Source: Bacteroidales bacterium (lineage in GTDB: Bacteria > Bacteroidota > Bacteroidia > Bacteroidales > UBA1402). From it: a DNA stretch of 64,000 nucleotides. The stretch's first letter is position 1, and every line of letters begins with the position of its first letter. The position numbers were made by a program, and so were the translations under genes. Shown in pieces: positions 1 to 7,756 of this stretch. The notes under the pieces are model-generated. The model was not told the origin of the DNA. It saw only the letters and a program-made list of their open reading frames with translations, and ran no database searches. The stretch covers positions 186,001-250,000 of the forward strand of contig JAFODP010000014.1 in NCBI GenBank assembly GCA_017380635.1, read 5' to 3'.

Positions 1-90
1 GATCACATCGTCATAATCTTTGGCCATGTTGAATAGCTTCCTTGTGAGCGAAGGTTGTACTTTTTCTGAAACTTTTGATACGCGTATCAT
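1..90 (-). CDS. PLP-dependent class I/II aminotransferase, N-terminal fragment (cut by window edge)
   Basis: Reading the minus strand from the ATG at 90 gives 30 open codons up to the window edge: MIRVSKVSEKVQPSLTRKLF, then an Asn-Met-Ala-Lys stretch. The 'PSLTRKLFNMA' opening matches my memory of the N-terminus of fold-type I aminotransferases annotated in Bacteroides as pyridoxal phosphate-dependent aminotransferases. It begins only 4 bases after the stop of the DegT-type aminotransferase, so the two are probably co-transcribed. The catalytic part lies outside the window, so substrate cannot be judged. Confidence 0.6.
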   Translation of the reverse strand, partial: MIRVSKVSEKVQPSLTRKLFNMAKDYDDVI

Positions 91-94
91 AAGA

Positions 95-1210
95 TTATTT
101 GATGATAATGGTTTCCAAAACTCTATTGATGTCGTCTTGGCTCAAAGCATGATGCATGGGCAGACAGATAACACTGTTTGCCATCTTGTGAGCATTGGGT
201 AGGTTGTCGGGCGAGGCGGAATCCTCTCCTTGGTAGATAGAGAATTCTGAAATCAGAGGATAGAAATAGCGACGGCCGTTAACACCCTGTTCTTTCATCT
301 TGAAATATAATTCGTCACGAGTTGAACCGTACTTTTCTTCATCGATGAAAATGGGAAAGTAGGAATAATTATGTTTTACTCCGGACAAGTCGTTCATGAA
401 GCGGATACCTTCCGTTTCTTGTAGTGCTTCGCGATATTGCAACGCTACTTGGTGACGCGCTTCGATGGCTTTATCTACTTGGCGCAGGTTCAGAAGACCA
501 TAGGCTGCACGAACCTCGTCCATTTTGGAGTTGATGCCTGGTGCCACCACTTCAGTTTCTCCTGCAAATCCAAAGTTCTTCAGAAAATCAATACGCTTTT
601 TTGTTTCCTCGTCGTGAATAATCATAGCGCCGCCTTCGAGTGTGTTGTAGACTTTGGTTGCATGGAAACTGAGCGTTGACATGTCGCCTTCGTTCAGGAT
701 GGAAGTTCCATTCTTCTTTACGCCAAAGGCGTGGGCAGCATCGTAAATTACTTTCAATCCATATTTATCTGCAATGTTTTGTATTTCTTTTGTATCGCAT
801 GGCGTACCATACACGTGCACAGGCATGATGGCGGTGGTTCTTGGCGTGATGGCTGCTTCTATCTTTTTAGGATCAATATTTCCGGTATTAGGATCGATGT
901 CTACAAATACAGGTTTGCATCCATTCCACCAAATGCAATGCGTAGTGGCTACAAAGCTATAGGGTGTGGTAATGACTTCGCCCGTGATTTTCAGTGCTTG
1001 CAGCGCGGTGAGCAAAGGTAATGTTCCGTTGGTGAACAGACTGACAAAAGGAACACCAAGATATTCGGCTAGTTCTTTTTCCAATTGCTTATGAAAAGAA
1101 CCATTGTTGGTGATCCATCGTTTGTCCCAAATTTGTTGGAGCATGTCGTGGAGTTCTTCCAAATCGGGCAGCAGTGGAGATGTGACGGTAATCAATTCCT
1201 TATTTGTCAT
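95..1210 (-). CDS. DegT/DnrJ/EryC1/StrS-family aminotransferase
   Basis: This 371-residue protein has the fold of sugar aminotransferases that put an amino group on a nucleotide-linked keto-sugar using PLP. Visible marks are the 'RWITNNGSFHKQLE' N-terminus, the 'TNGTLPLL' cofactor loop, 'YDAAHAFGV' (PLP-binding Asp) and 'FHATKVYNTLEGG' with the Schiff-base lysine near residue 185. I use the ATG at 1210 rather than an in-frame start at 1276, because a TATCTTTG -7 box at 1263-1270 would start the RNA near 1256. Such enzymes usually serve surface polysaccharide synthesis, but no sugar-nucleotide genes are next to it here. The following gene is another aminotransferase 4 bases on. Family is well supported; substrate is unknown. 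Confidence 0.88.
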   Translation of the reverse strand: MTNKELITVTSPLLPDLEELHDMLQQIWDKRWITNNGSFHKQLEKELAEYLGVPFVSLFTNGTLPLLTALQALKITGEVITTPYSFVATTHCIWWNGCKPVFVDIDPNTGNIDPKKIEAAITPRTTAIMPVHVYGTPCDTKEIQNIADKYGLKVIYDAAHAFGVKKNGTSILNEGDMSTLSFHATKVYNTLEGGAMIIHDEETKKRIDFLKNFGFAGETEVVAPGINSKMDEVRAAYGLLNLRQVDKAIEARHQVALQYREALQETEGIRFMNDLSGVKHNYSYFPIFIDEEKYGSTRDELYFKMKEQGVNGRRYFYPLISEFSIYQGEDSASPDNLPNAHKMANSVICLPMHHALSQDDINRVLETIIIK

Positions 1211-1262
1211 ATAGTTTCGTTCAAAGTTGTTCGTAAGATTCTCTCGCGCACGCAATAAAGGC

Positions 1263-1270
1263 CAAAGATA
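1263..1270 (-). promoter_or_regulatory. -7 box of the DegT aminotransferase promoter
   Basis: The plus strand reads CAAAGATA, that is TATCTTTG on the minus strand, an exact TAnnTTTG. I see no good TTTG -33 box at the right spacing. It sits 53 bases before the chosen start codon. The rest of the gap 1271-1520 shows no gene or convincing RNA. Confidence 0.5.
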
Positions 1271-1520
1271 CTCCAATAATTTGATTTAGGCATCCTTTTG
1301 CGCTATTTATTTAGGGCGGTTGTGTCTATAGCAGTGGAGAGACAAGTCGGGCAAGCGATTCGATGTTTTTTTTGAAAAGGAACGATTGTTCCAAGATTTG
1401 GGTTCAATCAGACGACAGTCTTAAAATTAATAAGATATTATTTGCCAAACTTGGATGTTGAGTGATGGTATTTGGACTTTTTTAAAGTATTTTATGTAAA
1501 AACATTCAAGAAAATTGCTT

Positions 1521-1528
1521 TACCTTTG
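1521..1528 (+). promoter_or_regulatory. -7 box before the secreted orphan at 1562
   Basis: TACCTTTG matches TAnnTTTG exactly; the -33 position is only weakly T-rich. RNA starting near 1535 excludes the longer reading frame start at 1472 and supports the ATG at 1562. Confidence 0.5.
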
Positions 1529-1561
1529 CGCGCTTTGTGTAAGATTTTTGTTGAAATTGAT

Positions 1562-1963
1562 ATGAGATTTTTTGTCAGGATGTTTGCTATGATGCTGGTT
1601 TGCGGGCTTTTGGCCTTTGCAGACAGCGTGGTGCATTTATCCTTGCAAGAAGATCTTGTCGCTTCGTGCCAAACTTCACAGACGCAGCAACTTATTTCGA
1701 CAGAAAACCATCAGAGCGAGGCGCTCGATTTTCCCAACGACGATTTGTTGTTGCCGGTGGAATACCAGCTGAGCATGACGATGCACAAGTTGGCTCACAA
1801 CTCCTTTAGAATCAGGTGTATCAAGAACTCTCATCTTAACCTTCATCTTCAATATCAAGAAATCAAACACTTTGCGGAGAATTTCCTGCGTCGTCTGTTT
1901 TTACAGTCGAAACGTTTTGCTCCGAATTTCCTGCTGACTTCCTATAGTATTTTCCGAATTTGA
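1562..1963 (+). CDS. Small secreted protein of unknown function
   Basis: A 133-residue frame with a hydrophobic N-terminus (MRFFVRMFAMMLVCGLLAFA) that looks like a cleavable signal peptide. The rest is polar, with several histidines and a basic C-terminal part (LRRLFLQSKRF). I recognise no domain. The reading frame opens further upstream, to 1472, but the promoter box at 1521-1528 makes 1562 the sensible start. It is a single gene between a divergent aminotransferase and a membrane protein. An exported small protein is an inference; it could also be a poorly conserved or spurious frame. Confidence 0.45.
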   Translation: MRFFVRMFAMMLVCGLLAFADSVVHLSLQEDLVASCQTSQTQQLISTENHQSEALDFPNDDLLLPVEYQLSMTMHKLAHNSFRIRCIKNSHLNLHLQYQEIKHFAENFLRRLFLQSKRFAPNFLLTSYSIFRI

Positions 1964-2091
1964 TTTTGTCTTTATTTTGTTGACGGATGCTTTTCGTCCA
2001 CAGTTCGTGCTGCTTTCTTTTATCGAAGAAAGAGCTTTTGGCGTGTAGCCTTAGTATCATTATTATCAAACATTTATAAAGACAAATCATT

Positions 2092-2544
2092 ATGGAAACC
2101 AATTTTGTAAAAACCAGAACATTCTCAGATTATATTATTACCGCTGCCTTGATTTTGCTCGGTCTCATCCTTATTGTGCTTTCTGATTCATCGTCCATGA
2201 TTATTGCCGGCGCGATGATTATCATTACCGGATTAGTGTTGTTTTTCTGCCTGAAAAGCGCTTGGAAAGATGCTTCCACCGGCGATATGTATCAAGGTAA
2301 AGTGCTGTATTACAATCGTTCCAAGAAAAATGCGCTCTTGGATGCTTTGCGCAAAAATTTGGCCGAAGTGTCTGATATCGAAGTAGAGGAATCTGCTCAT
2401 AAAAGTTTGCGTTTGGATGTGTATTATTCTCAGGATGTCAATAAGATTTATTTCCAACTGTTTGAATATGTGCCTTACGAATACAAGCCGATAACTTCGC
2501 TCGATTGCAGTTGTCTGGAAGAAGTTCGCAGCAAACTGAAATAA
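2092..2544 (+). CDS. Small membrane protein, two transmembrane helices
   Basis: This 150-residue protein has two adjacent hydrophobic helices (about residues 14-32 and 36-54) followed by a soluble domain of about 90 residues ending in LEEVRSKLK. The soluble part (YQGKVLYYNRSKKNALLDAL and onward) lies in the cytosol if the helices form a hairpin. I do not recognise the family. It ends 16 bases before the Na/Pi cotransporter and is probably co-transcribed with it. Codon use matches the neighbours, so I take it as real; the function is unknown. Confidence 0.7.
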   Translation: METNFVKTRTFSDYIITAALILLGLILIVLSDSSSMIIAGAMIIITGLVLFFCLKSAWKDASTGDMYQGKVLYYNRSKKNALLDALRKNLAEVSDIEVEESAHKSLRLDVYYSQDVNKIYFQLFEYVPYEYKPITSLDCSCLEEVRSKLK

Positions 2545-2560
2545 AGCAAACTGAAATAAT

Positions 2561-4276
2561 ATGATACTTCAGATTTTGACGCTTTTGGGCGCGCTCGGCA
2601 TGTTCCTTTATGGTATGAATATGATGAGCGCCGGTTTGCAGAAAGCTGCCGGAAATAAACTGAGAACCTTTCTTTCTTCCATGACGTCCAATCCGGCGAA
2701 AGGCGTGCTTACAGGCCTGGGAATCACGGCGGTGATACAGTCGTCGAGCGCTACTACGGTGATGGTGGTGGGTTTCGTGAATGCGGGCTTGCTGACGCTT
2801 TTCCAAGCGGTAGGTGTGATTATGGGAGCCAATATCGGGACCACCATGACGGCTTGGATCATCTCGATTTTCGGCTTGAAGATGGATATCTCCGTTCTGT
2901 CGATTCCCCTGATGGCTTTGGGTTTTATTTACAGTATTTCCAAAAAAGACCAACATCGTAATATCGGCGAATTTATTATCGGTTTTGCCTTGCTTTTCAT
3001 GGGCCTCAGTTTCATGAAAGAATCGGTACCCGATTTGAAATCTTCGCCCGAAGTTTTGTCTTTCATTCAATCGTGGACAAATTACGGTTTTGGTTCGGTA
3101 TTGATTTTCACGCTTATAGGAACGATTCTTACTTTGGTGCTGCAATCGTCCAGTGCCACCATGGCGCTCACTTTGGTGATGTTGAGTTTGGGTTGGATTC
3201 CTTTCAGTATGGCGGCGGCCATGGTGCTGGGTGAAAATATCGGAACCACCATTACGGCCAATATAGCCGCATCGATGGCGAATCCGGCAGCCAAGCGAGC
3301 TGCCTTGACGCATACCATCTTCAATCTTTTTGGTGTGATTTGGGCGCTGAGTCTCTTTACGCCTTTTACCCGACTGATAGGTGGCATTGTGGAAGCCATG
3401 GGATTGCCGAATCCTGCGATGAACGCCTTCGAAGTTTCTTCGTCCCAAGGACCGGAAGCAACAGCAGCTTTGTACGGCTTGTCGATGTTCCATACATTGT
3501 TCAATACCATCAATACTTTGCTCTTGGTTTGGTTTATTCCGCAGATGGTGTCTATCGTTACCAAGTTGGTGAAAGAACCGCTCAAGAAGGAAGATGAACT
3601 CTACAAGATTAAGTTTATCACGGCCGGTCATGGTGCGAATGCCGAAATCGCCATTGAGCAGGCCTTGAAGGAAACGGAGCATTTTGCGCACATTTCCAAA
3701 CGAGGACTGGATTATGCCTTGTCTGCTATTAAAGCCATTTCCGAAGAAGAATTTGAAATCTATCGACAAAAGTTGGTGAAGTACGAAGAAATTGCCGACC
3801 GCATCGAAAGGGAAATTGCCGGATATTTGTCCGATTTGCCAGTTGCCGATTTGAGTGCAGATACGTCGCATCGTATGCGATCGCTGTACAAAGTGGTGGG
3901 CGAGTTGGAAAGTTTGGGCGATAGCGGCGAAAGCATCGGAAGGATTTTGGCCCGTAAAAACAGCCACGACAAACAGTTCAGCGAACAGCAATTGAGAAAC
4001 CTGGAATTGTTGACGGCAGAAGTGGCTCGCGCTTACGATGTGATGATTGCCAATCTGCAGAAATACAATCTTTCAGGTCCGTCGGCGGTTGATATTTCGG
4101 CTGCCGAAAATGCCGAGGCTCGCATCAACGAAGTACGCAATCGTTTGCGTGAGGAGGAAGTCTATAGAATTGAACATAAAACAGATTACCTTACCAGTGT
4201 GTACTATTTGGATGTGGTGTCTGAACTTGAAAAAATGGGCGATTTCATCATCAATATTTCGCAAGCGCTGGTATAA
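2561..4276 (+). CDS. Na/Pi-cotransporter family protein with PhoU-like C-terminal domain
   Basis: This 571-residue inner-membrane protein contains the duplicated signature of the SLC34-type sodium/phosphate family: 'AVIQSSSATTVMVVGF' in the first half and 'LVLQSSSATMALTLVMLS' in the second, each followed by a 'GxNIGTT' loop. About 310 residues of membrane helices are followed by a helical region from about residue 340 with the charge pattern of PhoU domains. Homologues (NptA/YjbB) carry phosphate with sodium, mostly as exporters in bacteria. It lies between a small membrane protein and a Ca/Na antiporter with short gaps, so the three may form one ion-transport operon. Transport direction is not readable from sequence. 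Confidence 0.92.
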   Translation: MILQILTLLGALGMFLYGMNMMSAGLQKAAGNKLRTFLSSMTSNPAKGVLTGLGITAVIQSSSATTVMVVGFVNAGLLTLFQAVGVIMGANIGTTMTAWIISIFGLKMDISVLSIPLMALGFIYSISKKDQHRNIGEFIIGFALLFMGLSFMKESVPDLKSSPEVLSFIQSWTNYGFGSVLIFTLIGTILTLVLQSSSATMALTLVMLSLGWIPFSMAAAMVLGENIGTTITANIAASMANPAAKRAALTHTIFNLFGVIWALSLFTPFTRLIGGIVEAMGLPNPAMNAFEVSSSQGPEATAALYGLSMFHTLFNTINTLLLVWFIPQMVSIVTKLVKEPLKKEDELYKIKFITAGHGANAEIAIEQALKETEHFAHISKRGLDYALSAIKAISEEEFEIYRQKLVKYEEIADRIEREIAGYLSDLPVADLSADTSHRMRSLYKVVGELESLGDSGESIGRILARKNSHDKQFSEQQLRNLELLTAEVARAYDVMIANLQKYNLSGPSAVDISAAENAEARINEVRNRLREEEVYRIEHKTDYLTSVYYLDVVSELEKMGDFIINISQALV

Positions 4277-4298
4277 AACCTTACATTGATTTGAAAAC

Positions 4299-5270
4299 AT
4301 GTGGACTTGGATTTTTCTTTTCTTGTCGCTGACGGCGGTGGTTGTTGGCGCAGAAATATTGGTGAACGGCTCGGTGGCCATCGCCAAAAAATATAAAATT
4401 TCCGATTTTATTATCGGGGCCACTATCATCGGGATAGGCACTTCTTGTCCGGAATTGGTGGTGAGCATGGTTGGAGCCATTGGCGGAAACGCTGATATTG
4501 CTATCGGCAATGTGGTGGGTTCGAATATCTGCAATATCCTGCTCATATTGGGCGCGACTGCCTTGATTACACCGGTACTCATAACGAAAGACAACCTGAA
4601 ATTTGAATTGCCTTACTGCATTGCGCTTTCGCTGCTTTTGATGTTGTTGGCGCTTAATTTCTTCAGTGCTTCCGGTACCGCGCTGTTGAGCCGCCTTGAC
4701 GGATGGATATTGTTGGCCGTTTTTGCCTATTATCTCTATCGATCTTTTCGGGGCAATGCTTCGGGTTTGACTTCGGTTGATACGAGTTCGGTTGATGCTT
4801 CTGATGCGGCTTCAGCCTTCCAATCGGATAAACTTTATGTGATGATACTCAAAGTTTTGGCGGGCTTGGCGCTTTTGGTGCTGGGCAGTCATTTCTTTGT
4901 GGAAGAAGCGGTGGTGTTGGCTCGTCGTTTTGGCGTGAGCGATGCTTTCATTTCCATTACGGTGTTGGCGGTAGGCACCTCGCTGCCCGAATTGGCGGCC
5001 TCGATAGCCTCGGCCGCCAAGAAAAACACCCAAATGGCCTTGGGCAATATCATCGGCTCCAACATCTTCAATATCAGTTTTATTCTGGGTCTTTGTTCGC
5101 AAGTATCGCCTTTGCGTTCGGCGGGAATTACACCCTTCGATTATGGCACCATGATTTTGGCCGCCTTGATGCCCGTGCTCTTCTTTTTGCTTGGAAAAAG
5201 AATCAGTCGAGTTGGCGGTCTGCTGATGTTGGTTATGTACGTGTTGTACCTGCTAAAAATTGCAGGCTGA
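4299..5270 (+). CDS. Calcium/sodium antiporter, YrbG-like (CaCA superfamily)
   Basis: This 323-residue protein has the two inverted alpha repeats of cation/Ca2+ exchangers: 'GTSCPELVVS' with 'GNVVGSNICNILLILG' in the first half, and 'GTSLPELAAS' with 'GNIIGSNIFNISFILG' in the second. The acidic residues in the GTSxPEL motifs are the ion ligands in the family. Each half has about five helices, joined by a Ser/Asp/Ala-rich cytosolic loop near residue 160. It follows the Na/Pi transporter by 22 bases. It converges with panE, with a weak hairpin between the stops. Confidence 0.93.
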   Translation: MWTWIFLFLSLTAVVVGAEILVNGSVAIAKKYKISDFIIGATIIGIGTSCPELVVSMVGAIGGNADIAIGNVVGSNICNILLILGATALITPVLITKDNLKFELPYCIALSLLLMLLALNFFSASGTALLSRLDGWILLAVFAYYLYRSFRGNASGLTSVDTSSVDASDAASAFQSDKLYVMILKVLAGLALLVLGSHFFVEEAVVLARRFGVSDAFISITVLAVGTSLPELAASIASAAKKNTQMALGNIIGSNIFNISFILGLCSQVSPLRSAGITPFDYGTMILAALMPVLFFLLGKRISRVGGLLMLVMYVLYLLKIAG

Positions 5271-5279
5271 TATTCAAGG

Positions 5280-5306
5280 AATTATTCTCGGAAATTTAGA
5301 ATAATT
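5280..5306. terminator. Possible shared terminator hairpin
   Basis: AATTATTCT and AGAATAATT form a perfect 9-bp stem (5280-5288 with 5298-5306) between the convergent antiporter and panE, overlapping the last panE codons. The stem is A/T rich and lacks a long T tail, so it is a weak candidate. Confidence 0.35.
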
Positions 5307-6297
5307 TCAAATTGTCGAAGGAGGGACTTAAGGTTCCTTCTTCGATTTTATGGATAATTTCCACTACTTTATCGTTCATCGGAGTGGGGCAGCCAACTTT
5401 GCGTCCGGTTTGACATACGGCTCCGTTGATGGCGTCCACTTCGGTCTTCTTGCCTTTTTCAATGTCTTGCAACATGCTGGCTTTCAATAGCGCGTGTTTA
5501 CGGATGGCGATAGGAATGATAAAGAAGGAGAAGGCTTTCTTCAATGCGTTCTTGTAATCGAGCAACATCACGATGTCTTTTCCTTGAACAGGTTCAATCT
5601 TGATGCCGGCTGTGGCGCAAACATCGATACATTCTTTGATGAGCGCTTGCACGATGCGACGAGAAGTTTTGTCTTTGGCGGCCTGGCCGAAAGTGCAACC
5701 CAGCACAGCGCTCATACCCGAAAACGAAGCGTTGATGAGCAATTTGCTCCAACGCGTTCCAATAAAATTTTCGTCGATTTCAACTTTTCCCATCATTTCG
5801 AGCAAGGCCTTCACTTCGTCGAAATGGCGGTTGCGTTGTCTGCTGATGCTTCCCAAAGAAAAGCTGAGGCTGTCGGCTTCGCTGGTGAGTTCGCAAACGC
5901 CGGGTTCCTGCATGGTAGCTCCCCAGGCAACGGTACAACCCAATACGCGATTTTCGCCCACGATGTCGGCAATCTGCAATTCGGGCAAACCATTCTGCAA
6001 GCTAACGATAACGCCGTCTTCGGCCAAGAAATCTTTTAGGAATGTCACCACTTCCAGGTTTTGTTGTTGCTTGGTCATCAAGAAGATAATATCGTAAGTG
6101 CCGCTCATTTGGTCGGGCGTGTAAGCATTGACGGCTTGTTTGAATTGAACGGTGCCAATAACGCTTGCGCCTTCTTTTTGCAAGGCTTCCACATGCGCTT
6201 TGTTACGGTTGATCAACTCGATTTGTCCTCCATTTTTGGTGATGTATGCGCCCAGAATGGTTCCCAAAGAACCTGCGCCGTAGATAGCAGCTCTCAT
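5296..6297 (-). CDS. panE: 2-dehydropantoate 2-reductase (ketopantoate reductase)
   Basis: This 333-residue enzyme reduces ketopantoate to pantoate with NADPH, the step before panC. The N-terminal Rossmann motif is GAGSLGTILGAY (residues 7-18), 'SLQNG' near 99-103 follows the usual pattern, and the catalytic lysine is K185 in 'TRWSKLLINASF', followed by the helical C-terminal domain. Length is near the family norm. panC and panD are 44 kb away, so the pathway is split. The gene has its own promoter, which interleaves with that of the divergent SDR gene. Related reductases can act on other 2-oxo acids, but the motifs favour PanE. Confidence 0.88.
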   Translation of the reverse strand: MRAAIYGAGSLGTILGAYITKNGGQIELINRNKAHVEALQKEGASVIGTVQFKQAVNAYTPDQMSGTYDIIFLMTKQQQNLEVVTFLKDFLAEDGVIVSLQNGLPELQIADIVGENRVLGCTVAWGATMQEPGVCELTSEADSLSFSLGSISRQRNRHFDEVKALLEMMGKVEIDENFIGTRWSKLLINASFSGMSAVLGCTFGQAAKDKTSRRIVQALIKECIDVCATAGIKIEPVQGKDIVMLLDYKNALKKAFSFFIIPIAIRKHALLKASMLQDIEKGKKTEVDAINGAVCQTGRKVGCPTPMNDKVVEIIHKIEEGTLSPSFDNLKLF

Positions 6298-6340
6298 AAT
6301 ATGTTGATAATTTTATGTTTGTCGATAATCATTTCGGCGC

Positions 6341-6372
6341 CAAAAGTAGTTTTTTTGCAGCAAGTAGACAAA
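6341..6372 (-). promoter_or_regulatory. Promoter of panE
   Basis: On the minus strand TTTG (6372-6369), 20 bases, then TACTTTTG (6348-6341): an exact Bacteroidetes-type promoter. The RNA would start near 6334, about 37 bases before the start codon. It is interleaved with the plus-strand promoter at 6354-6385. Confidence 0.72.
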
Positions 6373-6385
6373 TTTGCTAATTTTG
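6354..6385 (+). promoter_or_regulatory. Promoter of the SDR gene
   Basis: TTTG (6354-6357), 20 bases, then TAATTTTG (6378-6385), an exact consensus. The RNA would begin near 6392, about 20 bases before the ATG at 6412. Its -33 box lies in the spacer of the panE promoter, and the panE -33 box lies in its own spacer. Confidence 0.72.
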
Positions 6386-6411
6386 CCCCCGTTTTGCAAG
6401 CAAGTATTTGT

Positions 6412-7068
6412 ATGAAGATTTTGATAAGCGGCACATCGCAGGGCATCGGCAAAGCCATCGCGGAACTCTTTCTCTCAAAGGGACATAAGGTCATCGGCAT
6501 CGATCGTCAGGAGGCGAGCATTACGGCAGATTCGTATCAGCATTTTCAGTGTGATGTCAGAGATTACGAACATTTGCCCCATATCGATGGAGTAGAAGTG
6601 CTTATCAACAATGCCGGCACGCAAAATCAGGACGATATCGATGTCAATCTGAAAGCTTTGATTCATTTTACCGAAAAATATGGTATCCAGGAAAATATCA
6701 AGGCGATACTGAATATCGGTTCGGCCAGTGCTCATACGGGAGCGGAATTTCCGGAATATTGTGCCAGCAAGGGCGGTGTGATGGCTTACACTAAAAATGT
6801 GGCGATGCGCGTGGCTAAATATGGCGCTGTCTGCAATAGTCTCGATCCCGGAGGCGTCATTACTCCCTTGAACGAGGTGGTGATGAACGACGCGCAACTC
6901 TGGCAGGAAATCATGCAACAAACACCTTTGAAAAAATGGGCCACCGCGCAGGAAATGGCGCAATGGGCTTATTTCCTTACCATGGTAAATACTTTCTGCA
7001 CAGGACAATGCATCGTGGTGGACGGCGGAGAATCTATCAACATGCATTTTGTTTGGCCCAATCAATAA
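6412..7068 (+). CDS. Short-chain dehydrogenase/reductase (SDR)
   Basis: This 218-residue protein is a classical SDR. It has 'GTSQGIGKAIAELF' as the NAD(P)-binding loop, 'NNAG' near residues 66-69, a Ser near 104, and the catalytic Tyr116/Lys120 in 'YCASK'. The tail 'GQCIVVDGGESI' is typical of the family. The frame stays open far upstream, but the promoter at 6354-6385 fixes the ATG at 6412. It is 25 bases before the queuosine-precursor transporter. SDRs of this size oxidise or reduce many alcohols and sugars, so the substrate cannot be given. Confidence 0.88.
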   Translation: MKILISGTSQGIGKAIAELFLSKGHKVIGIDRQEASITADSYQHFQCDVRDYEHLPHIDGVEVLINNAGTQNQDDIDVNLKALIHFTEKYGIQENIKAILNIGSASAHTGAEFPEYCASKGGVMAYTKNVAMRVAKYGAVCNSLDPGGVITPLNEVVMNDAQLWQEIMQQTPLKKWATAQEMAQWAYFLTMVNTFCTGQCIVVDGGESINMHFVWPNQ

Positions 7069-7093
7069 AGCCTAATCAATTAAACAAAACCAT

Positions 7094-7756
7094 ATGGAAA
7101 AGGTATCGGAAAACCCTTTAAAAAACCGAAGCGGCGAAAATATGTCGCTCATTGTCATCACTGCTTTGTTCGTTACCAGTTATTTGGTGTCGAATATCAT
7201 GGCTGTCAAGGTGATAGGCTTGTTCAATCTCTTTTATTTCGATGCGGGTACCATCATGTTTCCGCTGGCCTACGTGCTGGGCGATGTGTTGACGGAAATT
7301 TGGGGCTATCGCACCACTCGAAAAATTATTTTTCTCACCTTTTTCTGCAATATCCTGATGATTATCAGCACGCAGATTGCCACTTGGCTGCCTTCGCCCG
7401 ATTATTTGAACAGCACCGCCCAAGCCTACAACAGCATTTTCTCTTATGTGCCGCGCATCGTGCTGGCTTCGCTGACGGGCTTCCTGTTGGGCGAGCTTTC
7501 TAACGCTTGGGTGATGGAAAAAATGAAGCAGAAAACAAAGGGCAAGCATTTGTGGCTCAGAACGATAGGAAGTTCTATCGTGGGCTATGTCTTCGATACG
7601 GTTCCCTTCGTGCTTATTGCTTTTGCGGGCACTGTCACCTGGCGCGATTTATTGCTGATGATGGCGCTGCAATATGTGGCCAAACTGGCTATCGAGGCTT
7701 GTATCGGGACACCTTTGGCTTATGCCATCATTTCGAAAATCAAAAAACAGCGATGA
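7094..7756 (+). CDS. Queuosine precursor transporter (YhhQ/VUT family)
   Basis: This 220-residue protein has about six transmembrane helices and the family landmarks 'VSNIMAVKVIGLF' near the N-terminus, 'YVLGDVLTEIWGY', and a C-terminal stretch ending 'GTPLAYAIISKIK'. Relatives (YhhQ in E. coli) import 7-deazaguanine precursors used for queuosine in tRNA anticodons. It follows the SDR gene closely, and its TGA overlaps the ATG of the rhamnosidase gene (ATGA). There is no room for a preQ1 riboswitch in the 25-base gap upstream. The odd operon partner suggests chance coupling rather than a shared role. Confidence 0.87.
   Translation: MEKVSENPLKNRSGENMSLIVITALFVTSYLVSNIMAVKVIGLFNLFYFDAGTIMFPLAYVLGDVLTEIWGYRTTRKIIFLTFFCNILMIISTQIATWLPSPDYLNSTAQAYNSIFSYVPRIVLASLTGFLLGELSNAWVMEKMKQKTKGKHLWLRTIGSSIVGYVFDTVPFVLIAFAGTVTWRDLLLMMALQYVAKLAIEACIGTPLAYAIISKIKKQR

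Noticed and set aside
7069..7093. preQ1 riboswitch before the queuosine-precursor transporter
   Set aside because: Only 25 bases separate it from the SDR gene, with no hairpin or riboswitch core.
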